Assembly (NCBI GenBank): GCA_021783725.1
Contig: JAJXTN010000003.1
Coordinates: 23,882-87,881 of the forward strand
Source of the DNA: a bacterium
Lineage (GTDB): Bacteria; Patescibacteriota; Saccharimonadia; Saccharimonadales; UBA4665
Direction: 5' to 3'
DNA length: 64,000 bases
In this document: one piece after another, positions 1 to 8,914 of the stretch
How the letters are laid out: each line of letters starts with the position of its first letter
Numbering within the stretch: position 1 is the stretch's first letter
The notes under the pieces: generated by a model
Database searches by the model: none
What the model saw: only the letters and a program-made list of their open reading frames with translations
Told to the model about the DNA's origin: nothing
Made by a program: the position numbers and the translations under genes

Positions 1-1166
1 TATTCTAACAGTAGTTCATGCCATAAAGATCGCTTGAATGCCTGAGTTAGGCGCTTTTCGAATGGTAGATTGTTGCAGACATTAAGCGCCGCATCAACTA
101 GATTTAACGATACCGGCTGATGTTTATGCATGAGGCCGAGATGTGAGCTATCTAGCCAGAACTCGAGGCTCGGTTCAATATTGATTAAGTCGTGTTCAAT
201 CGCTCGCCACGACATGTCTTCTTGGCGAACATGTGGCCCGAATATTTCTTCGCGGAACCGCTCACCAATCTGACCATAATAACGATGGATTAAATGCCAC
301 GGCACCGATTGATCGAGTAAAGCTGAACTTAATGAAGGTTCATCAACCACCACCGTCCGAACCATATTGCCAAAATCTGGTCGCACCTGACAGATTTTCA
401 GAAAACTACTACAGGCCCGAATATCATTAATCTCGTGCAAGGCAAGACTTAAACTAGCCGTAACTACCCCTGCTGGAATCTGAGACGGTAAAGGCAACAA
501 GATAATCGTCCCGAATTCTTTAAAACTGATCAAATTGTGTCGTTTTTGATCAACCGTCTTGTGGGCCAATGCTTGCCAACGTTTTGAATCAGCATGAATG
601 ACGGCGATTTTGCGGTCTTCGAAGTCTGAAGCTTTCAATTTCTTATAGCTATCAAGTAGTTGATGATGCCATGAACTATTTTCCGCCAACCAACTAGCGG
701 CCAATATCAACGCCGGCTTTTCGTGCTTTAGAAACGACTCTAACGAACGATAGCCTAGGGCTTTCATAGTCTTTTTGGGTGGATTCTTTTTAATTAAACT
801 TTTGAGGCTAGTGGCTTTGAGTGCAAAGCAATTCGTTTTGTCCGATAAATTGGCCAGAAAATGAGTCATACCGGCTACAACATCAGCTTCGGCAGATATA
901 TGCTTAGCGGCTGTAGTTCTGAGGGTTTTAACCAATCGCGCGTCATCAGCTTTAAGCTTTTCAGCCAACACATGGTACAGTTCTTCAGCCGTCGTGTCTT
1001 TAGGATCAAGCCCTAAGGCCTGCAGTTTTTGAGCCGTTTGGCGTTGAATACGTGACGATAGACGAATGTCATTGCTGGGATTACCATTAGCCCGTTCAAG
1101 GTTCTGTAAGCCCAGCCGAAATGCTGGTTCGGGCGCTTGGAGGGCTTCAGACAAAAATCGGGTCAC
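1..1166 (-). CDS. Hypothetical protein, 3' end cut by window edge
   Basis: An open minus-strand frame of 388 codons runs from a GTG at 1166 to the window edge, so the C-terminus is missing. I chose the GTG because GAGGA lies 7 nt upstream and the frame is clean from there on. The predicted protein starts VTRFLSEALQ and looks soluble, with no signal peptide, no obvious membrane segment and no catalytic motif that I recognise. It is read in the same direction as the PfkB gene upstream but is separated from it by about 115 bp. Function unknown. Confidence 0.75.
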   Translation of the reverse strand, partial: MTRFLSEALQAPEPAFRLGLQNLERANGNPSNDIRLSSRIQRQTAQKLQALGLDPKDTTAEELYHVLAEKLKADDARLVKTLRTTAAKHISAEADVVAGMTHFLANLSDKTNCFALKATSLKSLIKKNPPKKTMKALGYRSLESFLKHEKPALILAASWLAENSSWHHQLLDSYKKLKASDFEDRKIAVIHADSKRWQALAHKTVDQKRHNLISFKEFGTIILLPLPSQIPAGVVTASLSLALHEINDIRACSSFLKICQVRPDFGNMVRTVVVDEPSLSSALLDQSVPWHLIHRYYGQIGERFREEIFGPHVRQEDMSWRAIEHDLINIEPSLEFWLDSSHLGLMHKHQPVSLNLVDAALNVCNNLPFEKRLTQAFKRSLWHELLLE

Positions 1167-1283
1167 GTTCTTTTCCTCAAATTTTTATTACATAGCTAGC
1201 ATTAACTACTTAAAGATTACCATAAGCAGGTCCCTTTAATAAAGACTAGCTTTACTAGTGGCGATGTATCAGCCATCTGAAAC

Positions 1284-2297
1284 TTAATTTAAAGGTGTTG
1301 GCTTGTAGTAGTCGGGGGCTTGGCGTAGTAATTCGGCTATTTCCGGCTCGGTCAATAACCCGGCTTGAGCTCCAACTTTTTGGACAACATTCATCGAGTT
1401 AATCGGGGCCCACTGCAGTGCACCTTCAATGTTATTCCCTTTGATCAGAGCGGCCACGAACGTCGAAGCAAAAGCGTCGCCAGCTCCAGTCCGCTCAACC
1501 GGGGGTGCCGGATCAGGGTATAGAGGCATGCGTAACCGAACATTACCGTCGGACGCATAAGCGCCGTCCGGTCCATCGGTTATGACAACTATTTTCGGGC
1601 CGAGTGCGTGCAAATGATCGAATAAATCGTTAAAATCTTCATGGTTACCGCCTCCAACTATCACGGCTTCTTCGCGGTTGACAATTACAACTTCGGTCCG
1701 AGCGTATATTCGTTTTAAGCGCTCAGCGCCGGCTTCCATTTGAAAAGTTCCCGGTTGAAAAGCTAATTTAACTTCTGGGTGCTCTTCGAGCCAGTCAGCG
1801 ACTTGATCATGATAAGCTATAGCGTGTTCGCTGATGGAGCTAAAATATACCCATTTGGGCACTTCGGTTGGGCGAAGATGTGGCCAATGATAGTCATATT
1901 CTTCATGTTTAATCAATATTGTTCGTTCTTCTTTGTACCATAGTACGTAGTGATAATTGCTAACTTTACCGTGATTTATCCGAACAAATCGTGAATCAAC
2001 CTTCTTTTTATCAAGCGCTTGAATCATATCACGACCCGGCTGATCGGCGCCGACGTTGGCCACTAAAGCGCTGTCGAGTCCAAGTTTAGCGAAAGCCACG
2101 GCAGCGTTCGCGGCATTACCGACACCTTCAATAACTTCAGCGTGATCAAAAGGCAATTTGGTACCATACTGCATAGCTAACCATTTGCCATCATCATTTT
2201 GATAAGTTACCGCTTGATCATCTAACAGTTTGATAAATGCGTCGGTGACTATGTCACCGATACTGACTACATCCGGTTGTTCTGCCACATTACCCAC
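1284..2297 (-). CDS. PfkB-family carbohydrate kinase
   Basis: Ribokinase-fold sugar kinase of 337 residues. The N-terminal part has the GDIVTDAFIKL strand and the NAANAAVAFAKLGL segment that packs the substrate pocket. The C-terminal ERTGAGDAFAS is the PfkB signature with the catalytic Asp and the anion-hole glycines. Family members phosphorylate ribose, fructose, fructose-6-phosphate, adenosine or similar substrates; the sequence does not say which. It lies 26 bp downstream of the aldolase gene on the same strand, which fits a role in making or consuming a sugar phosphate. Two in-frame GTG starts (2297 and 2288) are possible; a TATAAT sits just upstream. Confidence 0.88.
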   Translation of the reverse strand: MGNVAEQPDVVSIGDIVTDAFIKLLDDQAVTYQNDDGKWLAMQYGTKLPFDHAEVIEGVGNAANAAVAFAKLGLDSALVANVGADQPGRDMIQALDKKKVDSRFVRINHGKVSNYHYVLWYKEERTILIKHEEYDYHWPHLRPTEVPKWVYFSSISEHAIAYHDQVADWLEEHPEVKLAFQPGTFQMEAGAERLKRIYARTEVVIVNREEAVIVGGGNHEDFNDLFDHLHALGPKIVVITDGPDGAYASDGNVRLRMPLYPDPAPPVERTGAGDAFASTFVAALIKGNNIEGALQWAPINSMNVVQKVGAQAGLLTEPEIAELLRQAPDYYKPTPLN

Positions 2298-2323
2298 CTA
2301 TTATATTTATGTTGCTTATGGTA

Positions 2324-3241
2324 TTAGTTTAGCACAGCCTTACCGCTAGAATTAAAGTCATCGATTTTGCTTTCGACAACGGCTTGGACGGCGGCCACGA
2401 CATCTTTACTGATCAATTTAGAGACCGAATATTCGTTGGGGTTATCGGTTAAAATCTTCTCTAAAGTCGTGCGATAAGCGTAGCGCATGTCACTATTGAT
2501 ATTAACTTTAGTAACGCCGATTCTGACGGCGTCACGGAAATAATGACCTGGTGTATCACTACCACCGTGCAAACTTATGTTGCAATCGATTGCGTCTCTA
2601 ATGCGTTGTAGTAATTCTAAGTCGAGCACTTTAGGTACTGGGTACTTACCGTGCAGATTACCGATAGCGGCGGCAAATGTATCGATGCCGGTAGCCTCGA
2701 CGAAAGCTTTAGCGCCTTCGGGTGTACTGAAAGTTTTCTTAATTTCTTCGTAATCAATATCTTCGGTATGGACGTTAGAACTACCGCCAAAGTAGTGTGG
2801 CTCACTCTCGACCAGCGCACCAGTCAATTTAGCATATTCGACAACTTCACGGGTGGCATTGATGATATCTTCATCTGAAGCGTCATGATTAGCTTGAGAA
2901 ATATCGATATGGATGAATTCGAAACCAGCTTCAATGCCGGCTTTAGCCGCTTCAACACTTGGGCTATGGTCTAGATTAACATATATTTCGACGCCAAATT
3001 GGGCTTTGAAGTTATCGACTAAATCACGGACATTATCGAGACCGATGTCGTCGACTTCACCTTGGCTGACTTCAACTAGCACTGGGGCATTCTTGGCAAC
3101 CGCCGCCCCAACAACAGCCTTGAGCGTGGCTTCATCATCAAGATTAAAAGCCCCAAAAGCCCAATGTTCGGCTCGCGCTTGAGCCATGCGTTTACGAGCT
3201 TGAGCGCAGTTAGCCCGTATTTGATCTAAGGTTAAAGCCAT
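2324..3241 (-). CDS. fba: Class II fructose-bisphosphate aldolase
   Basis: Zinc-dependent class II aldolase, 305 residues, reversible cleavage of fructose-1,6-bisphosphate to dihydroxyacetone phosphate and glyceraldehyde-3-phosphate. Visible motifs: NLDHSP with a zinc His, HIDIS, ESEPHYFGG with the zinc-site Glu/His, AIGNLHGKYP, the LHGGSDTPG phosphate loop and KVNINSDMR. GatY/KbaY-type tagatose-bisphosphate aldolases are close relatives, but the presence of GAPDH and transketolase nearby favours the glycolytic role. On the minus strand TATACT (3254-3249) ends 7 nt before the ATG, so the mRNA is probably leaderless. The promoter region interdigitates with the one for the divergent gene at 3301. 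Confidence 0.92.
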   Translation of the reverse strand: MALTLDQIRANCAQARKRMAQARAEHWAFGAFNLDDEATLKAVVGAAVAKNAPVLVEVSQGEVDDIGLDNVRDLVDNFKAQFGVEIYVNLDHSPSVEAAKAGIEAGFEFIHIDISQANHDASDEDIINATREVVEYAKLTGALVESEPHYFGGSSNVHTEDIDYEEIKKTFSTPEGAKAFVEATGIDTFAAAIGNLHGKYPVPKVLDLELLQRIRDAIDCNISLHGGSDTPGHYFRDAVRIGVTKVNINSDMRYAYRTTLEKILTDNPNEYSVSKLISKDVVAAVQAVVESKIDDFNSSGKAVLN

Positions 3242-3265
3242 ACTTATCAGTATAACCGCTTAAGC

Positions 3266-3294
3266 TTGCACCGCAAAGCATTGAATACTATACT
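3266..3294 (+). promoter_or_regulatory. Sigma-70-type promoter, leaderless gene
   Basis: TTGCAC at 3266-3271, a 17 bp spacer and TATACT at 3289-3294. The expected transcription start coincides with the A of the ATG at 3301. The divergent fba promoter (-10 at 3254-3249) lies only 12 bp away, so the two -35 regions are interleaved. Confidence 0.75.
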
Positions 3295-3300
3295 TATTGC

Positions 3301-3735
3301 ATGAATTGTGCTGAAATATATCTTTTTGAAAACAATCCTGCTGACGTTAAAGACGTCGTCGATGCTTTTAAACCGACTACCCATAGCTTAAAAGCCGATC
3401 ATATAGGCACGACTTTAACGCGAGCATTAGACATTGTTGAAGGTATAGAAGTTATCGAGAATAAACCGATTGTGGTTTTTCTAGATGGTAATCTTAGCGA
3501 AGATTATAAAAATTTATCCGGCAGTGACGCTATAACCATCTATCATAAAATGAAAAGGCTCAATCTATTCGACTCCAAAGGCATCTTTGGCGTCAAAATC
3601 ATCGACTTCAGTAGTAGTTCACTGGTTGATGTCGGTCTAAGAGTCCACGCCGCTCCAGGCAAAGGTAATCCAGCCGCCTTACCAAGAATTATCGATAACC
3701 TACAACTTACTTCTTCTTGGATGAAACGTGTATAG
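3301..3735 (+). CDS. Hypothetical protein, possibly a degenerate receiver-like domain
   Basis: A 144-residue soluble protein. The order of an N-terminal hydrophobic strand followed by acidic residues (IYLFENNPAD), a central IVVFLDGNL with an Asp at the strand end and a later IIDFSSSS resembles a response-regulator receiver fold. However, the N-terminal acidic pair is E-N, not D-D, and no clear conserved Lys follows, so phosphotransfer would be doubtful. A consensus promoter supports expression as a leaderless mRNA. Its last 29 bp overlap, tail to tail, the end of the transketolase C-terminal gene. Receiver-like origin is only a structural guess. Confidence 0.65.
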   Translation: MNCAEIYLFENNPADVKDVVDAFKPTTHSLKADHIGTTLTRALDIVEGIEVIENKPIVVFLDGNLSEDYKNLSGSDAITIYHKMKRLNLFDSKGIFGVKIIDFSSSSLVDVGLRVHAAPGKGNPAALPRIIDNLQLTSSWMKRV

Positions 3736-4681
3736 CGGCTAAGCGAATGTGTTTAGCGTCCAGACCAAAGTGTTCAAATAATTCCTCGGGTTTGCCAGAT
3801 TCACCAAAGTGATCGCGCATACCGATACGTTGTAGCGGTACTGGGTGATTTTCGCCAATTAGTTCAGCGATGGCCCCACCTAGACCGCCAGCAATTTGGG
3901 CTTCTTCAGCTATGACGACGGCACCGGTTTTTCGAATACTCTTTAGGATAGTCTCAGTATCAAGCGGTTTAATAGTTGGTACATGTATAACTTCAGCCTC
4001 AATACCATCTTTAAACAATTTATCGGCTGCCACCAAAGCTTGGTAGGTCATCGTGCCGGTAGCGATAATCGTTACGTCGGCTCCCGTTTCAAGGACATAA
4101 GCCGGACCAATTTTAAACGGTGTATCGGCGGTTGTGATTATTGGCGTAGCTTCACGAGCCAAACGTAAATAATTCGGTCTAGGGTCGGTAGCCATGGCTA
4201 GTGTGGCTTTTTCGGCTTCAATTGAATCAGCCGGTACGATGACTACCATGTTCGGTAAAACTCGCATCAAAGCAATATCTTCGAGCATTTGATGGGTGGC
4301 GCCGTCCGGACCAACACTGACTCCAGCGTGACTACCAACAATTTTGACCGGCCGATCGTTCAAACAGATAGTCGTCCGAATTTGTTCCCAGTTGCGCCCA
4401 GGACTAAAAGCCGCGTAACTACTGACGAACGGAACCTTATTCATCGCTGCCAGCCCAGCTCCAACTGTTACCAAATTTTGCTCAGCGATACCAATTTCGA
4501 TAAATCGATCAGGGAATTCTGTTCTAAACAAATTCATTTGGGTGGACTCGGTCAAGTCGGCACAAGCCGCTACTACATTAATATCAAGTTTACCGGCGGC
4601 CAGCAGACCGCGTCCAAAGCCTTTACGAATCGGCTCCGACACAAGCTTGGAATTTATATCGACAAGGTGATGGTTACTCAT
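3707..4681 (-). CDS. Transketolase, C-terminal subunit
   Basis: 324 residues containing the pyrimidine-binding and C-terminal domains of transketolase. The catalytic Glu is in FIEIGIAEQNL, the region that contacts the aminopyrimidine of thiamine diphosphate in the partner chain. With the separate N-terminal subunit it should form the active enzyme of the non-oxidative pentose phosphate pathway. I moved the start from 4705 to the ATG at 4681 (MSNHHLVD); it overlaps the last 8 bp of the N-subunit gene, a typical translational-coupling arrangement. Its 3' end overlaps the convergent gene at 3301-3735. Confidence 0.92.
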   Translation of the reverse strand: MSNHHLVDINSKLVSEPIRKGFGRGLLAAGKLDINVVAACADLTESTQMNLFRTEFPDRFIEIGIAEQNLVTVGAGLAAMNKVPFVSSYAAFSPGRNWEQIRTTICLNDRPVKIVGSHAGVSVGPDGATHQMLEDIALMRVLPNMVVIVPADSIEAEKATLAMATDPRPNYLRLAREATPIITTADTPFKIGPAYVLETGADVTIIATGTMTYQALVAADKLFKDGIEAEVIHVPTIKPLDTETILKSIRKTGAVVIAEEAQIAGGLGGAIAELIGENHPVPLQRIGMRDHFGESGKPEELFEHFGLDAKHIRLAAIHVSSKKK

Positions 4682-5528
4682 GTTCGCTCTTGATCTTTCC
4701 TCCAAGCGTTCTCAGTTCGTGCAAAGCGATGATGGCTTGTTCGTGATTGGGTGGCGATCCATGCCATTGGAAGTTATATTCCATGAAATCGACGCCCTTA
4801 CCGGGAATAGTGTGGGCGATGATCATGACTGGTTTTTCTTGGATTGCCCGGGCCATGGCCGTGGCGTCAATCACGGCTTCGATATTGTTGCCATCAATCT
4901 CGATAACGTGCCAGCCAAAAGCTTCCCATTTACCACGCAAGTCCTCCAAGGGCATAACCGTTTCGGTTGGACCGTCGATTTGAATGTTGTTACGGTCAAC
5001 GATCGCAATAATGTTATTTAGCTTGTACTTACCGGCTAACATCGCCGCTTCCCACACATTGCCTTCGTCAAGTTCACCGTCTCCCATGACCACATAAACC
5101 CAACGATGATTCTGCTTATTCATGCGCAGTCCAAGAGCCATACCGCAAGCTTGGCTCAAACCCGAACCCAATGGACCACTAGTAGTTTCCATACCCGGTA
5201 AGCGCAGACGTTCAGGATGTCCCTGCAAACGGCTACCGAGACGTCTTAATGTCATCAACTCTTTCTTATCAAAATAGCCAGCATGGGCCATAGTGGCGTA
5301 TCTAACAGGCACGCAATGTCCGTTGCTCAGGATCAATAGGTCACGGTCTTCCCAATCTGGCCTTTTGGGATCGTGTTTCAATATATCGAAATAAAGCGCC
5401 GTGAATATGTCTGCCAAACCCAGCGGACCAGCACTGTGACCACTACCGGCGTGTTCCAACATCCGGATAATATCCTCGCGAATATTATTGGCGATAACCT
5501 CTAGTCGTTCGATGGGTAGTGTCTGCAT
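4674..5528 (-). CDS. Transketolase, N-terminal subunit
   Basis: 284 residues with the thiamine diphosphate-binding domain: GHSAGPLGLADIF near the N-terminus and the diphosphate/Mg motif GDGELDEGNVWEAA followed by IVDRNNIQIDG. It lacks the pyrimidine domain, which is encoded by the next gene. Split transketolases are common in archaea and many CPR bacteria. The start is 1 bp after the epimerase stop codon, so the five genes from GAPDH to transketolase form one operon. Confidence 0.93.
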   Translation of the reverse strand: MQTLPIERLEVIANNIREDIIRMLEHAGSGHSAGPLGLADIFTALYFDILKHDPKRPDWEDRDLLILSNGHCVPVRYATMAHAGYFDKKELMTLRRLGSRLQGHPERLRLPGMETTSGPLGSGLSQACGMALGLRMNKQNHRWVYVVMGDGELDEGNVWEAAMLAGKYKLNNIIAIVDRNNIQIDGPTETVMPLEDLRGKWEAFGWHVIEIDGNNIEAVIDATAMARAIQEKPVMIIAHTIPGKGVDFMEYNFQWHGSPPNHEQAIIALHELRTLGGKIKSEHE

Positions 5529-5529
5529 A

Positions 5530-6159
5530 TTATTTTTCGATTACTTCTTTCAGTTTAGCATAAGCGATGGCTGGATTAGAGGCATTTTGAATATAGCCAC
5601 CGACATTTAAGACCTCAACACCCCCATCAATCAATTGGCGAGCATTTTCGAGGTTAATTCCACCATCCCAGCCGATTTCCACTTCCGGATGATGATGGCG
5701 GACTTTTTGAACTTTGTCGAGTAGGCCCAGATCGGCCGTGCCACCGTGGTAACCGAGTTTGCCGCTAAATATTAAGACATGGTCGAAACTGTGCATGATT
5801 TGATAGGCGTGCTCGATGGGCGTGTCGTGAAGGATCGCCAGACCGGCTAAAATACCTGCTTTATGTAATTCAGCGGCAAAATGCATATGATGGACGGTGG
5901 CTTCGTTATGAATCACCACCATCCGTGGTTTTAATTGAATCAAGCGGTCTATATAATCCATCGGCTGTTGATACATTAGATGAATATCTGCCTGAGGTGA
6001 TAAGGGTAGCCAAATATCATTCAAGCTCGGGGATGTAGTCGGCGCCAATTGGCCATCCATTAAATCAATATGCAAGCGCTCGGCGAAATCAGCCACATTT
6101 TTAATTTGATCAGCATAAACCTGCAGATCAAAGGCCGTAACGGTTGGACAGATAATCAT
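5530..6159 (-). CDS. rpe: Ribulose-phosphate 3-epimerase
   Basis: 209-residue TIM-barrel protein. HIDLMDG carries the metal-binding His and catalytic Asp, and IGWDGGI carries the second catalytic Asp; a VGGYI phosphate-binding turn follows. It interconverts ribulose-5-phosphate and xylulose-5-phosphate, feeding the transketolase encoded downstream. The expected metal site (His-Asp-His-Asp) looks plausible with IHLMYQQP. The start is 1 bp after the rpiB stop. A divergent member acting on another pentulose phosphate cannot be excluded. Confidence 0.88.
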   Translation of the reverse strand: MIICPTVTAFDLQVYADQIKNVADFAERLHIDLMDGQLAPTTSPSLNDIWLPLSPQADIHLMYQQPMDYIDRLIQLKPRMVVIHNEATVHHMHFAAELHKAGILAGLAILHDTPIEHAYQIMHSFDHVLIFSGKLGYHGGTADLGLLDKVQKVRHHHPEVEIGWDGGINLENARQLIDGGVEVLNVGGYIQNASNPAIAYAKLKEVIEK

Positions 6160-6160
6160 C

Positions 6161-6607
6161 TCAACCCAACTTGTCTAGTTCTTGTAATCGTCGAATGAAC
6201 CTAGGAGCACCAGCAAAAGAAGTGTTGAGCCAGACGTTAACAATCTCCTCGGCATCAGTTAATGACGTATAGCGTGATGATATACACAAGACGTTGCTGT
6301 CGTCGTCGTTGCGAGCCGATTTGGCTTCATCGACATTCCAACACAACGAAGCTCTAATGCCTTTATAACGATTAGCCGCCATACACATGCCTTGACCACT
6401 GCCACAGATCAGAATCCCCCTCGACGACTCATCGCTATCACTCAATATGGCCGTCACGACTTTACCGGCGAATTGCGGAAAGTCATCATCAGGGTTGAGT
6501 TTGGCGTCACCTTCGTCGACGACTTGATAGCCGGCTTTAACCAGCACTTGGGTTAACTGCTGTTTGAAGTTAAAGCCGTTATGATCAGCGCCGATATAAA
6601 TCTTCAT
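6161..6607 (-). CDS. rpiB: Ribose-5-phosphate isomerase B
   Basis: 148-residue RpiB/LacAB family enzyme. GADHNGFNFK is the N-terminal substrate loop; CGSGQGMCMAANRYKGIRA contains the catalytic Cys and phosphate-binding region; NVLCISSRYTS follows. It interconverts ribose-5-phosphate and ribulose-5-phosphate. It sits between GAPDH and rpe, with a 12 bp gap to GAPDH, in the sugar-phosphate operon. Confidence 0.93.
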   Translation of the reverse strand: MKIYIGADHNGFNFKQQLTQVLVKAGYQVVDEGDAKLNPDDDFPQFAGKVVTAILSDSDESSRGILICGSGQGMCMAANRYKGIRASLCWNVDEAKSARNDDDSNVLCISSRYTSLTDAEEIVNVWLNTSFAGAPRFIRRLQELDKLG

Positions 6608-6619
6608 CCAGCAATCTCC

Positions 6620-7657
6620 TTAATTGTGTTTGTGGCCGTGATCGCCTTTGTGCAGTAAGCGACCGGTGTCAGCCACGACTTCTACTAAACGATTACTATA
6701 ACCCCATTCGTTGTCATACCAGGCCACCACTTTCAGCATATTGCCAGCAATCACGGATGTCAATTTCAAGTCAACAATAGCTGAGTGACTATTACCAATG
6801 AAGTCACTGCTGACCAATTCTTCGTCGGTGACATCCAAAATACCTTGATAGTATGGCTCTTTAGCAGCTTTCTGGAAAACAGCATTTACTTCTTCAACGG
6901 TTACATCGCGTTTAGTAATGATTACAAAATCGCTTAATGACACGACTGGCGTTGGTACGCGAACACTTAGACCACCAAAAACGCCCTCTAGGCTTGGCAA
7001 GGCTTGAGCGGCGGCTTTACTGGCACCGGTAGTGGTCGGAACAATATTTTCGGCGGCATTGCGGGCTTCGCGCAAATCTTTAGCTGGAGCATCCTGTAGT
7101 TTCTGACTAGCAGTATAACTGTGGATGGTAGTCATCATGGCTTTTTCGATCCCAAAATTACTTTCAATAATGGCCGCAACTGGTGTAATACAGTTAGTCG
7201 TACACGAAGCGTTACTGATAATATCGCTAGATCCGTCTAACTTATCTTCATTGACCCCCAATACGACGGTAGTCGCACCGTCACCTTTGGATGGCGCACT
7301 TAGGACGACTTTCTGGGCGCCGGCTTTGATATGGTCCTGAGCTTTAGCTGGATCTACAAAGAATCCGGTAGATTCAATCACGACATCAACTTTTAGATCA
7401 GCCCATGGTAATTTAGCTGGTTCAAGGATCGCTAAGACAGGGATATGCTGACCGTTAACGATTATGCCGTTATCGTCATGGTCTACTTGGTTATGATAAG
7501 TTCCGTAATTACTGTCGTGTTTGAGTAAATGAGCCAGTGTTTTGGTATCGGTAATGTCGTTGACGGCGACGATTTCAATATCGCTTCTTTCGAAAGCTAC
7601 CTTGAAAGCGTTACGCCCAATACGGCCAAAACCATTAATTGCCACCCTTGTTTTCAT
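6620..7657 (-). CDS. gap: Glyceraldehyde-3-phosphate dehydrogenase
   Basis: 345 residues, full length for the family. NGFGRIGRNAFK is the NAD-binding Rossmann motif; SNASCTTNCITP holds the catalytic Cys; the end has NEWGYSNRLVEV. It oxidises glyceraldehyde-3-phosphate to 1,3-bisphosphoglycerate. It is the first gene of the operon with rpiB, rpe and the transketolase pair. A ribosome binding site GAGGAAA lies 5 nt before the ATG, so unlike many neighbours it has a true leader. The C-terminus ends in an unusual His-rich GDHGHKHN tail. Confidence 0.96.
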   Translation of the reverse strand: MKTRVAINGFGRIGRNAFKVAFERSDIEIVAVNDITDTKTLAHLLKHDSNYGTYHNQVDHDDNGIIVNGQHIPVLAILEPAKLPWADLKVDVVIESTGFFVDPAKAQDHIKAGAQKVVLSAPSKGDGATTVVLGVNEDKLDGSSDIISNASCTTNCITPVAAIIESNFGIEKAMMTTIHSYTASQKLQDAPAKDLREARNAAENIVPTTTGASKAAAQALPSLEGVFGGLSVRVPTPVVSLSDFVIITKRDVTVEEVNAVFQKAAKEPYYQGILDVTDEELVSSDFIGNSHSAIVDLKLTSVIAGNMLKVVAWYDNEWGYSNRLVEVVADTGRLLHKGDHGHKHN

Positions 7658-7719
7658 GCGTATTTCCTCGTTTATATCTTTATCTTACTGCTTATGTTTG
7701 GAATTGTGAAAATATCCAA

Positions 7720-8214
7720 CTAAACATTAGTATATACGACTGCTGGCTGAAAACTAACCGTGCTAGTCGATTCCAAAAACCGGCCGACTAATTCCTGCTG
7801 GAATGGATGACTGATGACCCGCTCGGCTTGAACTGGACTTCGCCACTCGTAAGCTTGAGCCTCATTAGGATCAAATAGGATGGTCGGTTGATGCAACGCC
7901 AACCGCAAAACATAGCCCGTTCTAAGATTGTTATGAGGGCCACAAGAACTAGGTATAGGGGCATTGTTTTCGAGTAATTTTTGAAACATAAACGTCGGAA
8001 GCCACAGATTTGTTTCTTCACCGGTTTCCCGCCGAGCACACTCTATATCTGATTCGCCGATTAGGGCTCCGCCACCAGGCAGGTCCCAGCTTCGAGGCCG
8101 ACGATCTTGATCGGTCCGCAATAAGGTTAGTATCGACCCACCCGCATCGACCACTACAACCTTGGAACTGTGGCGGATGTCTCCTGATTTGAAATGCTCT
8201 GCTTGACCTATCAT
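7720..8214 (-). CDS. NUDIX hydrolase
   Basis: 164 residues. The NUDIX box is intact: GGALIGE, seven residues, then RETGEE, which coordinates Mg and hydrolyses a nucleoside diphosphate linked to another group. The substrate cannot be told from the sequence. It ends 62 bp before the GAPDH start and could be co-transcribed with it. The ATG lies close to an AT-rich -10-like stretch, so a leaderless start is possible. Confidence 0.85.
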   Translation of the reverse strand: MIGQAEHFKSGDIRHSSKVVVVDAGGSILTLLRTDQDRRPRSWDLPGGGALIGESDIECARRETGEETNLWLPTFMFQKLLENNAPIPSSCGPHNNLRTGYVLRLALHQPTILFDPNEAQAYEWRSPVQAERVISHPFQQELVGRFLESTSTVSFQPAVVYTNV

Positions 8215-8338
8215 ATTGTTTAATAGCTGAACTATTTATCTTTATATGTGATGTTAATTATTCTACGACTTATATCACCAACGTCAATGATAAATCGCAC
8301 TCTCGTGTACTGCTGGCTATTTTTAGTTGATATAACTA

Positions 8339-8866
8339 CTAGTCTTTGTAGCGTTCAATAGACTCAGCAATTATGGCTTTAGCGGCCTCAACGTCGCCCC
8401 AACCTAGAACTTTGGTACTACCTGGTTTCTTGAGATCTTTGTAATGAGTGAAGTGTTCGACAATCTGTTGTTGCCACCTCTCGCCGAGGTCAGCCAAGCT
8501 ATTTATGCTATCGCCGGTATCACGATCATCGGCGGGCACGACTACCACCTTGTGGTCAGCTTCATCATCATCTTCGAAGTTTAAGACACCTATGACTTTG
8601 GCTTCTAGCCAAACACCACTTGGGATTGGTTCACTACAAACGACCAATGTATCAAGCTCATCGCCGTCTTCATCGCGAGTCTGAGGAATAAAACCGTAAT
8701 TAACTGGTTTAGCATAGATGCTTGGTTCAACCCGATCGAGCATGAAAGCCGCCCGCTGACGGTCCCATTCAATCTTTAGAATACTACCTTTGGGAATCTC
8801 CACAACAGTGTTAACGATGCCATTCCGGTAATCACCGGGGGTTAGTACTTGATTAAAATCAGCCAT
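8339..8866 (-). CDS. ppa: Inorganic pyrophosphatase (family I)
   Basis: 175-residue soluble pyrophosphatase that hydrolyses PPi to two phosphates and pulls biosynthetic reactions forward. Visible are VEIPKGSILKIEWD near the N-terminus, YGFIPQT and the acidic metal cluster DEDGDELDTLV, followed by KVVVVPADDRD. The start has GAGGAG 6 nt upstream. Its TACAAT -10 (8901-8896) overlaps the likely -10 of the divergent phosphodiesterase gene. Confidence 0.94.
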   Translation of the reverse strand: MADFNQVLTPGDYRNGIVNTVVEIPKGSILKIEWDRQRAAFMLDRVEPSIYAKPVNYGFIPQTRDEDGDELDTLVVCSEPIPSGVWLEAKVIGVLNFEDDDEADHKVVVVPADDRDTGDSINSLADLGERWQQQIVEHFTHYKDLKKPGSTKVLGWGDVEAAKAIIAESIERYKD

Positions 8867-8914
8867 GTTATCTCCTCTATTGATTTCTGTAAATTATTGT
8901 ACACTATCTACTAG

